This document shows positions 29,718 through 36,364 of a DNA stretch of 64,000 nt, piece after piece. The notes under the pieces were generated by a model. The model worked only from the letters and a program-made list of their open reading frames with translations. It did no database searches and had not been told where the DNA came from. Source of the stretch: Oceanipulchritudo coccoides. GTDB lineage: Bacteria > Verrucomicrobiota > Verrucomicrobiia > Opitutales > Oceanipulchritudinaceae. Where the stretch lies: positions 1,317,531-1,381,530 of the forward strand of contig NZ_JAAGNX010000001.1 in assembly GCF_010500615.1 (NCBI RefSeq), read 5' to 3'. Both the position numbers and the translations under genes were made by a program. The first letter of the stretch is position 1; each line of letters begins with the position of its first letter.

Positions 29718-30719
29718 ATGAATATTTGCATTCTTCCTGCCGGGGCCTGGGGCACCGCCCTCGCCATCCATTTGAGCCGGAACGGGCACTCAGTGACCTT
29801 GGTTCCCCATACGCTTGAGGAGGCCATGGACATGGGCTCTTGCCGTGAGAATAAGCGGTTTTTCCCGGGGCATCCATTGCCCAGCGATCTCCAGATCGGA
29901 TTCGAGATCAAGCCGGCTCTCATGGAAGCGGATGTCTGTATCCTTGCCTGCCCGTCGAAATTTCTCCGATCCGTTTGTCAGAATGTCCGTAGTCAGCTGG
30001 GGGAGGCAAAATCTCTGAAGCTTTTCATTACCATTTGCAAAGGGCTTGAGGAAGGGACCAACGATATTCCCAGCACAATTCTCGAAAAAGAACTTCCCGG
30101 GTATTTCCATGGAGTGCTCAGCGGACCGACTTTTGCAAGTCAGGTAGCGGAGGGACAGCCATCTGCACTTGTCCTTGCGACAAACGCTTCCGATGAGCTC
30201 AAACTTGCCCTGCAGGAAGCTATCAGTGGTGAGAATCTGCGGGTCTACACCAGTACGGATATGGTGGGGGTTGAGCTGGGGGGTTGCCTCAAGAATGTTT
30301 ATGCCATAGCCTCCGGCATGTGCGACGGGCTGGGTCTGCGTGACAATAGCCGTGCCGCCTTGTTGACGCGTGCCCTCCATGAAATGGTCCGGGTTGGCGT
30401 GGCTCTCGGCGGGAGCATCGAGACTTTTTACGGACTCACCGGCTTTGGTGACCTGGTCCTGACCTGCAATGGCGAGGAAAGCCGTAACCGTACCTTCGGC
30501 GAGCTCTATGCAAAAGGGGAAAGCATCAAGAGCCTGATTGAGGAGAAACAGATGACGGTTGAGGGTTACCGGACATCCCATTGCTTTCACCATATTTGTG
30601 TGGAAAAAGGGATTGATGCTCCGATCCTCGAGCAAATCTACAGGATCTTGTACGAAGGCCAGACCGCCGGGGAGGCCATTCGAGCCCTCATGTCTCGCGA
30701 GTTGAAGTCCGAGCACTGA
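29718..30719 (+). CDS. gpsA: NAD(P)-dependent glycerol-3-phosphate dehydrogenase
   Basis: Reduces dihydroxyacetone phosphate to glycerol-3-phosphate, the substrate of PlsY encoded 4 kb upstream in the same run. The 333 residues show the Rossmann segment (PAGAWGTALAIHLSRNGHSV), LSGPTFASQVAEGQPSALVLA, the catalytic Lys in GCLKNVYAIASGMCDGLGL, and GLTGFGDLVLTC. One oddity is that the first glycine of the usual Gly-Ala-Gly-x-Trp-Gly loop is a proline here. It closes the serA-to-gpsA run. No terminator is evident before the pseudopilin gene. Confidence 0.94.
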   Translation: MNICILPAGAWGTALAIHLSRNGHSVTLVPHTLEEAMDMGSCRENKRFFPGHPLPSDLQIGFEIKPALMEADVCILACPSKFLRSVCQNVRSQLGEAKSLKLFITICKGLEEGTNDIPSTILEKELPGYFHGVLSGPTFASQVAEGQPSALVLATNASDELKLALQEAISGENLRVYTSTDMVGVELGGCLKNVYAIASGMCDGLGLRDNSRAALLTRALHEMVRVGVALGGSIETFYGLTGFGDLVLTCNGEESRNRTFGELYAKGESIKSLIEEKQMTVEGYRTSHCFHHICVEKGIDAPILEQIYRILYEGQTAGEAIRALMSRELKSEH

Positions 30720-30776
30720 CCGGCAAGTACCATTTTCTTCTTTTCAATTGGGATGATTTCCGCAAGTTATCCAATT

Positions 30777-31280
30777 ATGAAACGTAAAGGAAAGTCCGGG
30801 TTCAGTTTGGTGGAAATTGCCATTGTCGTGGCTATTATCGGGATTTTGGCGGCACTCGCCATTCCCCTTTTCTCGATAATTCTTAAAAAGTCCCGGTTCT
30901 CCACTCTCGCGAATGACCTGCGTATTTTCTCGGATGCCTTTACGACCTACGCCCTTGAGAATGCTGACTATCCCGCAACCCATACCACGCCGGGAACCTA
31001 TGTACCGGGAATGAATGTGGATAAACAGTTGCTCAGCACGGCTTGGCTCAGCAAAACGCCGATCGGCGGTGTGTATACCTGGGTGTATACGTCTGATCCC
31101 AATCCTGCAAACCGTGAGGCTTATATCCAGCTCGTCGAGCAGGGAGAGAACACGTTCAATATCACCTTGGCAGATATTCTCAGCCTGGATGAGGAAATTG
31201 ATGATGGAAACTTGGGAACTGGATACCTGCAGGTTGCCGGTACAAGGGTTCGTTACTACCTGAGAACCAATACCCCCTAA
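30777..31280 (+). CDS. Type II secretion/type IV pilus-like pseudopilin
   Basis: A 167-residue protein with a prepilin leader: a basic stretch (KRKGKSG), then the cleavage site Gly|Phe and a hydrophobic helix FSLVEIAIVVAIIGILAALA with Glu at mature position 5. The soluble part (SRFSTLANDLRIFSDAFTTYA and the following Pro/Gly-rich region) resembles GspG/H-like minor pseudopilins common in Verrucomicrobia and Planctomycetes. I prefer the ATG at 30777, which gives a short basic leader; an alternative ATG at 30753 adds eight residues. No secretion or pilus machinery gene is near, so its assembly system must be elsewhere. Confidence 0.82.
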   Translation: MKRKGKSGFSLVEIAIVVAIIGILAALAIPLFSIILKKSRFSTLANDLRIFSDAFTTYALENADYPATHTTPGTYVPGMNVDKQLLSTAWLSKTPIGGVYTWVYTSDPNPANREAYIQLVEQGENTFNITLADILSLDEEIDDGNLGTGYLQVAGTRVRYYLRTNTP

Positions 31281-31288
31281 GCATCAGG

Positions 31289-32623
31289 TTACTTTTTTTC
31301 CGTGGCGGGCTCCTGCGTAGGGTTGGGTAGCAGGATGGAAAACAGGACGGCGACAAATAACAGGATCGCCGAGGTCAGGTAGGCCACTTGTGAGCCCATC
31401 CACCAATACAAGCCTGCACCGTAGAGCGGACCCAAGGCGCGCCCCATGGAACCAATGGACCGAAAGGCCCCCAGCTCGGAGCCCTGCCGGTTTGCAGGAG
31501 AATAAAGGGATACGAGGGCCGAAAGCGAAGGACTGGCGCAGCCAACACCGAACCCCAGAAGGGCCAGTCCCGTATAAAAGAGCCCCGTCGACTGGCTAAT
31601 GGAGAGACAAATCAGGGATAGGCAGGCGCTGAGCAATCCCAGCGTCGTGAAGTTTCTCTCCCCAAAACGGTGTGCGTATCGTCGGACGACAAAACCCTGA
31701 GTCAGGGAAAGAACAAGGCCAATGAACAAAAAGAGCAGGGCCATGTTGTGCGGTTCGTATAGAAGCCGTTCCAAGGCAAGGAAAGTCAGGGTGAACTCCA
31801 TTCCGGCAAACGCGAAAATGAATAGAAAATAGACTTTGAGGGCCCTCCGGACATCAGGAATTTTCGAGCCAAGGCGAAGCAGGGGAGAGGGCTTTTTCCT
31901 GTTTTCCTCCATGTGGGTGGCATCCAGCGTTTCCGGAAAGGCGCGCCAGACCCAGACGATATTGAAGAGGGCCATCAAGAAAGCCAGGAGAGCGGGAAAT
32001 GAAAAGGGGGTGAGTCCGAAGGCGGCTGTCGACTGCGGGTTGACCCCAAGGTCGACCAAAGACCCCAAACCTCCAAGGGCAGGTCCGAGGATAAAGCCCA
32101 ATCCGAAGGCCACGCCAATCAAGGCCATCCCCTTGGATCGTTTTGAGGAATCCGTCAGGTCGGCAACGGAGGCTGTGGCAACTGCCAGATTGCCAGCCAT
32201 GATTCCACCGAGTACACGGGAAATAACCAGCACCCAGAAACTACCCGAGAAAATCCATAAGGCGTAGGCAACCGCGGTGCCGGTCGTTGTGATGAGGAGG
32301 ATTTTCCGGCGGCCATGATGGTCTGAGAGTCGTCCCCAGAAGGGGGAGGAGAAAAACTGGAGGACACTGTAGAGCGATCCCAGCAAGCCGCCGAACAGCA
32401 CTGCGACAAGAAACTGCTGGTTGTCCCCATGGGTCAGTCCCTTGAAAATTCCAATCAATGTGTGGAGCATGGATCCCGATTCTTCCCTCGGGAGATACCA
32501 GTCCAGCATGGCAGGAAAGATTGGGAAAATGACGGAAAATCCAACCAGATCGATGAAGACCGTCAGCCAGACAACTCCGATTGCGTGTTTGGAGGAAGGC
32601 GCGGAGGGCGATGTAGTTCCCAT
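31289..32623 (-). CDS. MFS transporter (TetA-like drug/metabolite exporter)
   Basis: A 444-residue integral membrane protein with about twelve hydrophobic segments. SPFWGRLSDHHGRRKILLI is the major-facilitator loop 2-3 signature, and VISRVLGGIMAGNLAVATASVADLT resembles the TetA/DHA1 antiporter motif. It probably exports a small molecule with proton exchange; the substrate is unknown and resistance should not be assumed. It ends just after the pseudopilin gene (convergent) and lies 8 bases downstream of coaD on the same strand, so it may be cotranscribed with coaD. Confidence 0.85.
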   Translation of the reverse strand: MGTTSPSAPSSKHAIGVVWLTVFIDLVGFSVIFPIFPAMLDWYLPREESGSMLHTLIGIFKGLTHGDNQQFLVAVLFGGLLGSLYSVLQFFSSPFWGRLSDHHGRRKILLITTTGTAVAYALWIFSGSFWVLVISRVLGGIMAGNLAVATASVADLTDSSKRSKGMALIGVAFGLGFILGPALGGLGSLVDLGVNPQSTAAFGLTPFSFPALLAFLMALFNIVWVWRAFPETLDATHMEENRKKPSPLLRLGSKIPDVRRALKVYFLFIFAFAGMEFTLTFLALERLLYEPHNMALLFLFIGLVLSLTQGFVVRRYAHRFGERNFTTLGLLSACLSLICLSISQSTGLFYTGLALLGFGVGCASPSLSALVSLYSPANRQGSELGAFRSIGSMGRALGPLYGAGLYWWMGSQVAYLTSAILLFVAVLFSILLPNPTQEPATEKK

Positions 32624-32631
32624 AAAATTAC

Positions 32632-33114
32632 TTATATATGGTCAAATTTCCGCTTGAGGGCGGCGGCCACATTCAAGGGGACAAACTTCGAAATGCGTTC
32701 TGGATCGTAGTAGGCCACTTGCTTCATCAGGTGCGAGCTGGTGAAGAAATAAGTGGCTCCCGGCATGAGGAAGATTGTCTCAATTTCCCCATCCAGATCG
32801 CGATTCATTTGCGTCATCTGGAATTCAAACTCAAAATCGGAGACGGCCCGCAAGCCGCGAATGAGCACTGTGGCATTGTTTTTGCGTGCAAAATCCACCA
32901 CCAAGCCCTCAAAGATTTTCACCTCGACGCGCCAGTCCTTGACATTGGATTCAATCAGGTCGATGCGCTCCTGAGCGGTAAACAGGGGGCCCTTGAGTTC
33001 GTTTGGTGCCACACCGACAATCACTTTGTCAAAAATATGACAGGCACGGTGTAGTATATCCAAATGACCATTGGTCACTGGGTCGAAAGTTCCTGGGTAG
33101 ACGGCAGTTGCCAT
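32632..33114 (-). CDS. coaD: Phosphopantetheine adenylyltransferase
   Basis: Fourth step of coenzyme A synthesis: transfers AMP from ATP to 4'-phosphopantetheine. The 160-residue protein has the nucleotidyltransferase motif [15 protein letters not shown] at the N-terminus, [17 protein letters not shown] in the middle and the C-terminal [10 protein letters not shown] (ISS-type motif). Length is typical. It is divergent from pgsA across a 135-base gap, and the MFS gene follows directly. Confidence 0.95.
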   Translation of the reverse strand: MATAVYPGTFDPVTNGHLDILHRACHIFDKVIVGVAPNELKGPLFTAQERIDLIESNVKDWRVEVKIFEGLVVDFARKNNATVLIRGLRAVSDFEFEFQMTQMNRDLDGEIETIFLMPGATYFFTSSHLMKQVAYYDPERISKFVPLNVAAALKRKFDHI

Positions 33115-33249
33115 AATAGGAGAACATCATGAAGGCATTCGGTGGGGCAGGTTAAGCAAAAAAGGAGCTGATTGTGAAATGAACTCTTTTCAGATCGATT
33201 ATCCTTGGAATAAGCTCCCTGAAAATCCATAGAAGGCAGAGGATTTTAC

Positions 33250-33873
33250 ATGCGCCACTTACCCAATCTCATCACATTCAGCCGCATCGGCGTGCTTATC
33301 GCCCTCCTCTGGTTGGTCCTGCAGGAGTGGACTGGAGCCGCTACACTGGCCTTTTTCTGTATTCTCTACGGCTCTGTATCGGACTTTCTCGATGGATACA
33401 TTGCCCGGAAATACAACCTGATTACCAACTTTGGAAAGATCATGGATGCCACAGTGGACAAGGTGATGACACTGGGGTCTTTCATTCTTTTAGTCTGGCT
33501 GGGCCTTATCGAGCCACTCCTTTTGGCAAGTATTATCGTCGCCCTGATCGCTGTCCGCGAGATTGGGATTACCATTCTTCGCTTTGTCGCAACGCGTAAA
33601 AACCTTGTCCTTGCAGCGGAAAAATCGGGTAAGCGGAAGACCATCTGGCAAACCACGGCGATCTGTGTCTTTTTTGCCATTCCGATGTTCGAGCGCGACG
33701 TTGCAACCTGGATAGGCGCGGACCTGTCTCTTTTCGGGACCTTTGTCAGGATCAACGCCTATTTGTACTTCGTTCTGGCCGCCTGGCTGACCATCGGCTC
33801 GGGCTACAAGTATCTCAGGAAGTATGGCTGGGTGCTTATCCCAGGGCGTACAAATCCGGAACTAGAGTCATGA
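33250..33873 (+). CDS. pgsA: CDP-diacylglycerol--glycerol-3-phosphate 3-phosphatidyltransferase
   Basis: A membrane enzyme that makes phosphatidylglycerophosphate, committing lipid to phosphatidylglycerol and cardiolipin. The CDP-alcohol phosphotransferase signature is intact at DGYIARKYNLITNFGKIMDATVDK (Asp-Gly...Ala-Arg...Gly...Asp...Asp). The protein has 207 residues and several hydrophobic helices. AGAGGA precedes the ATG at a normal distance. It overlaps pgpA by 4 bases, and the two act in consecutive steps. Confidence 0.93.
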   Translation: MRHLPNLITFSRIGVLIALLWLVLQEWTGAATLAFFCILYGSVSDFLDGYIARKYNLITNFGKIMDATVDKVMTLGSFILLVWLGLIEPLLLASIIVALIAVREIGITILRFVATRKNLVLAAEKSGKRKTIWQTTAICVFFAIPMFERDVATWIGADLSLFGTFVRINAYLYFVLAAWLTIGSGYKYLRKYGWVLIPGRTNPELES

Positions 33874-34394
33874 AACCCGAGGTCAGGCTGTTTCTTGCCC
33901 AGTTACCGAGTCAGGCGGTGATTTCGGCCTGTACTTGCGGACCAGTTGGAAATTGGGGCAAAGCTCCGGGAACCAATGGCACGCTCCTTGGAATTCTCCT
34001 GTACACCTTGGTCTTTTTTCAAATCGGCCTGGTCGGGCAGGTAGTGCTGACAGCATTGTTGGTGGGTTTGGCGATTCTTCTCTGCGACGAGGGGGAACGG
34101 CGCATGGCCAAGCGTGATCCAGGTGAGATGATCCTCGATGAAGTTGTGGCCGTGCCAATTTGCTTTATCGGGATGAATGGACTGATGGCGGAAACCGGCC
34201 ATGTCTGGCTTTACATGCTGGCAGGATTCGGGCTATTCCGGCTCTTTGATATCCTGAAGCCATTCGGAATCAAGAACCTGCAGAAGTACCCGGGCGGAAT
34301 TGGCGTAGTCGTGGATGATCTGGCTGCGGCTGTTGCGACCAATATCACCTTGCGCCTATTGATCTTCGCCCTTGGTTTCGGCGGCTGGATCTGA
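33870..34394 (+). CDS. pgpA: Phosphatidylglycerophosphatase A
   Basis: Removes phosphate from phosphatidylglycerophosphate made by PgsA. The 174-residue protein shows the PgpA pattern: GKAPGTNGTLLGILLY near the N-terminus, then RDPGEMILDEVVAVPICFIG (acidic catalytic region) and FRLFDILKPFGIKNLQKYPGGIGVVVDDLAAAV. The ATGA overlap with pgsA implies coupled translation. Its stop is 2 bases from the end of the convergent aroQ gene. Confidence 0.93.
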   Translation: MKPEVRLFLAQLPSQAVISACTCGPVGNWGKAPGTNGTLLGILLYTLVFFQIGLVGQVVLTALLVGLAILLCDEGERRMAKRDPGEMILDEVVAVPICFIGMNGLMAETGHVWLYMLAGFGLFRLFDILKPFGIKNLQKYPGGIGVVVDDLAAAVATNITLRLLIFALGFGGWI

Positions 34395-34395
34395 G

Positions 34396-34833
34396 TCAGC
34401 TGTCCCGGCTGAGGAGAAATTCGAGGGCGGCTTCATAGCCAAATGCGCCAAGACCGGAAATCTGGGCAATGCAGACTGGGGCAGTCAGGGATGTATGCCG
34501 AAACGGCTCACGGCTGTGGATGTGACTGATATGCACTTCGACAAATTCAATTGAGCTGGCGGCGATTGCATCCCGCAGGGCAACGCTCGTGTGGGTGAAT
34601 CCAGCCCCGTTGATGATGCCCATTTTAATTCCGGCGTCGGACCAGGCGTGGATCTTGTCAATCAGTTCCCCTTCATGGTTGCTCTGGAAATGCTCTATCG
34701 CCACGCCTTGAGCATTCGCAATTTTGCGTATGCCGCAAATGAGCTCATCGAGTGTCTGAGATCCGTAGATGGCCGGTTCCCGCTTGCCTAGGCGATGCAG
34801 GTTCGGACCGTTGAGAATGGCGACCGTCTTCAT
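34396..34833 (-). CDS. aroQ: 3-dehydroquinate dehydratase, type II
   Basis: Third step of the shikimate pathway. The 145 residues fit the small type II (dodecameric) enzyme. AILNGPNLHRLGKREPAIYG contains the catalytic region (Tyr after Ile/Ala), FQSNHEGELIDKIH the substrate-binding part, INGAGFTHTSVALRDAI the phosphate-like binding loop and EVHISHIHSREPFRHTS the catalytic His region. It lies downstream of the trxA terminator, so it probably has its own promoter. Confidence 0.95.
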   Translation of the reverse strand: MKTVAILNGPNLHRLGKREPAIYGSQTLDELICGIRKIANAQGVAIEHFQSNHEGELIDKIHAWSDAGIKMGIINGAGFTHTSVALRDAIAASSIEFVEVHISHIHSREPFRHTSLTAPVCIAQISGLGAFGYEAALEFLLSRDS

Positions 34834-34875
34834 GTTGGGAGCATGCTGTCAGTCTGTTCCACTCATGAAAAGGAG

Positions 34876-34914
34876 AAAAAAACAGGGCCGGGCCGCCGAA
34901 GCGAACCCGACCCT
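34876..34914 (-). terminator. Intrinsic terminator of trxA
   Basis: Read on the minus strand, AGGGTCGGG (34914-34906) pairs with CCCGGCCCT (34892-34884) with one G-T pair, and a run of seven T residues (34882-34876) follows. It starts 28 bases after the trxA stop and separates the lptD-scpA-trxA group from aroQ. Confidence 0.85.
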
Positions 34915-34941
34915 TTCTATGTAGGGGAGGGAAATTAAATC

Positions 34942-35265
34942 CTAGAGCGCTTCCGCCTTTTTGATCAAGTCGTCCTTGGAGAGCAAGCCAACGGCTTGGT
35001 CCTTGAGCTCTCCATCCTTGAAAAACAAAATGGTTGGAATAGCGCGCACATTATACTTCTGAGCGAGCCCCTGGTTTTCGTCCACGTTTACCTTGGTAAC
35101 CGTGACGGAGCCACTTTTTTCCTTGGCCACTTCCTCGAGGATGGGGGCAATTGTCCGGCAAGGACCGCACCAGGGAGCCCAAAAATCCACTATAACCGGA
35201 TTGGCTGTGGACGAAAGCGTTTCGTCGAATGTTGCTTCACTCACGTTGATTATCGCATCTGACAT
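34942..35265 (-). CDS. trxA: Thioredoxin
   Basis: A 107-residue cytosolic thiol-disulfide oxidoreductase with the active site WAPWCGPC and the cis-Pro loop AIPTILFFKDGE. It reduces ribonucleotide reductase, peroxiredoxins and similar partners. AAGGATAAAATT before the ATG gives a fair ribosome site. It follows a small conserved protein by 36 bases and is closed by an intrinsic terminator. Confidence 0.96.
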   Translation of the reverse strand: MSDAIINVSEATFDETLSSTANPVIVDFWAPWCGPCRTIAPILEEVAKEKSGSVTVTKVNVDENQGLAQKYNVRAIPTILFFKDGELKDQAVGLLSKDDLIKKAEAL

Positions 35266-35301
35266 AATTTTATCCTTAGGTATTGTTTTGAAAAAAGCAA
35301 A

Positions 35302-35538
35302 TTAGCGGGGCGTATTGTTATGGATGATTTCGGCAAGCTCCTTGGTATCAGTGGATTCGAGCTCTTTGCCCTTCACTTTCAAATCCTCCACAGTCTTGAT
35401 CAGGGTTTCGGTCATCCGCTCGTGTGTCTCTTCGGACCCTCCGATGATGGAGAACTTCTCGGCCTGTGTGAGGCGCTTGTGTCCATCATCGTTATCCAGC
35501 CCGACTCCTAGCAAGTGTACTGACTTTTTCCCATCCAT
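35302..35538 (-). CDS. Small conserved protein of unknown function between scpA and trxA
   Basis: A 78-residue soluble protein, charged, with no signal peptide or membrane segment. The central part (VGLDNDDGHKRLTQAEKFS, then IIGGSEETHERMTETLIKT) is rich in invariant-looking acidic and His/Lys residues and is followed by a helical stretch and a KELAEIIHNNTPR tail. I do not recognise a described family; I recall similar short proteins in related Verrucomicrobia but cannot check. The frame runs on to a TTG at 35604 inside scpA; the ATG at 35538 is preferred although its ribosome site is poor. It is in the same transcription unit as trxA. Confidence 0.65.
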   Translation of the reverse strand: MDGKKSVHLLGVGLDNDDGHKRLTQAEKFSIIGGSEETHERMTETLIKTVEDLKVKGKELESTDTKELAEIIHNNTPR

Positions 35539-35582
35539 TGATGTGTCTATTGATATGCAGTTGGGAGAAATTTCAAGCGACT

Positions 35583-36353
35583 TTATTCCTTGAAGGCGGT
35601 ACAAATGATATCATCAAAGCCTGTGTTCTGTTCGAGAACCAGTTTTCGCAACCGCGCCAGCTCGAGGAGGGCGAGAAAGGTAGAAATGACATAAGGGATG
35701 CTGACCGGGCCCTTGATGAGTTCGGAAAACCGGAATTCCGGGCGGGCCTGGATCTCCTCAAGGATATCTTCCATTCTCTCAGCGATAGTGATCGTGTCAT
35801 CGTGAATTTGTCCGATGACGATCTTTTCAGAGAGCCGCCTCAGTACCTGGTTGAAGGTATTCCACATGGAGACCGCATCTGTCGGGCGCAGAGGTCGCTC
35901 AATCTTTTCTTCCGCCTTTATAAAGTAATCCCGGAAGAGAGTGTTTTGTGCCTCTTCCATTAATTCGCCCAGCTTGCCGGAGGCGTCCTTGAACTTCTTG
36001 TACTCGATCAGTTGCTGGACAAGTTCCCAGCGCGGGTCGACTTCATCCCCCTCGTCCTCGTCAGCTCCGGGCAGTTGCTCATCCTTTGGGAGCAGCATGC
36101 GGCTTTTCACCTGCATCAGGGTGGCTGCCATGACAAAAAAGTCGCCAGCCACTTCCAGTTTCTGGTGTTCCATACTGCGGAGAATCTCCAGGTATTGACG
36201 GGTTATCCGCTCAATCGGGATATCGTAAATATCGATTTCATTCTTCCTGATCAGGAAAAGGAGCAGGTCCAGCGGTCCTTCGAAGACCGGCAGGCTCACC
36301 GCATGATCAAAGGCCCTGATAAGGGGTTGTTCGGCTTGTTTTTGTTCTGCCAT
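35583..36353 (-). CDS. scpA: Segregation and condensation protein A
   Basis: The kleisin subunit that bridges SMC heads and ScpB in chromosome condensation. The 256-residue protein has the ScpA N-terminal signature FEGPLDLLLFLIRKNEIDIYDIPI, then an acidic linker (about 95-115) and a C-terminal winged-helix (PVSIPYVISTFLALLELARLRKL). It follows lptD by 11 bases on the same strand and precedes the 78-residue protein. scpB and smc are not in the window. Confidence 0.92.
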   Translation of the reverse strand: MAEQKQAEQPLIRAFDHAVSLPVFEGPLDLLLFLIRKNEIDIYDIPIERITRQYLEILRSMEHQKLEVAGDFFVMAATLMQVKSRMLLPKDEQLPGADEDEGDEVDPRWELVQQLIEYKKFKDASGKLGELMEEAQNTLFRDYFIKAEEKIERPLRPTDAVSMWNTFNQVLRRLSEKIVIGQIHDDTITIAERMEDILEEIQARPEFRFSELIKGPVSIPYVISTFLALLELARLRKLVLEQNTGFDDIICTAFKE

Positions 36354-36364
36354 GAGGAGATCCC

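Noticed and set aside
29790-30716. 308-residue minus-strand frame inside gpsA
   Set aside because: Shadow of the real gene; no domain or start signal.
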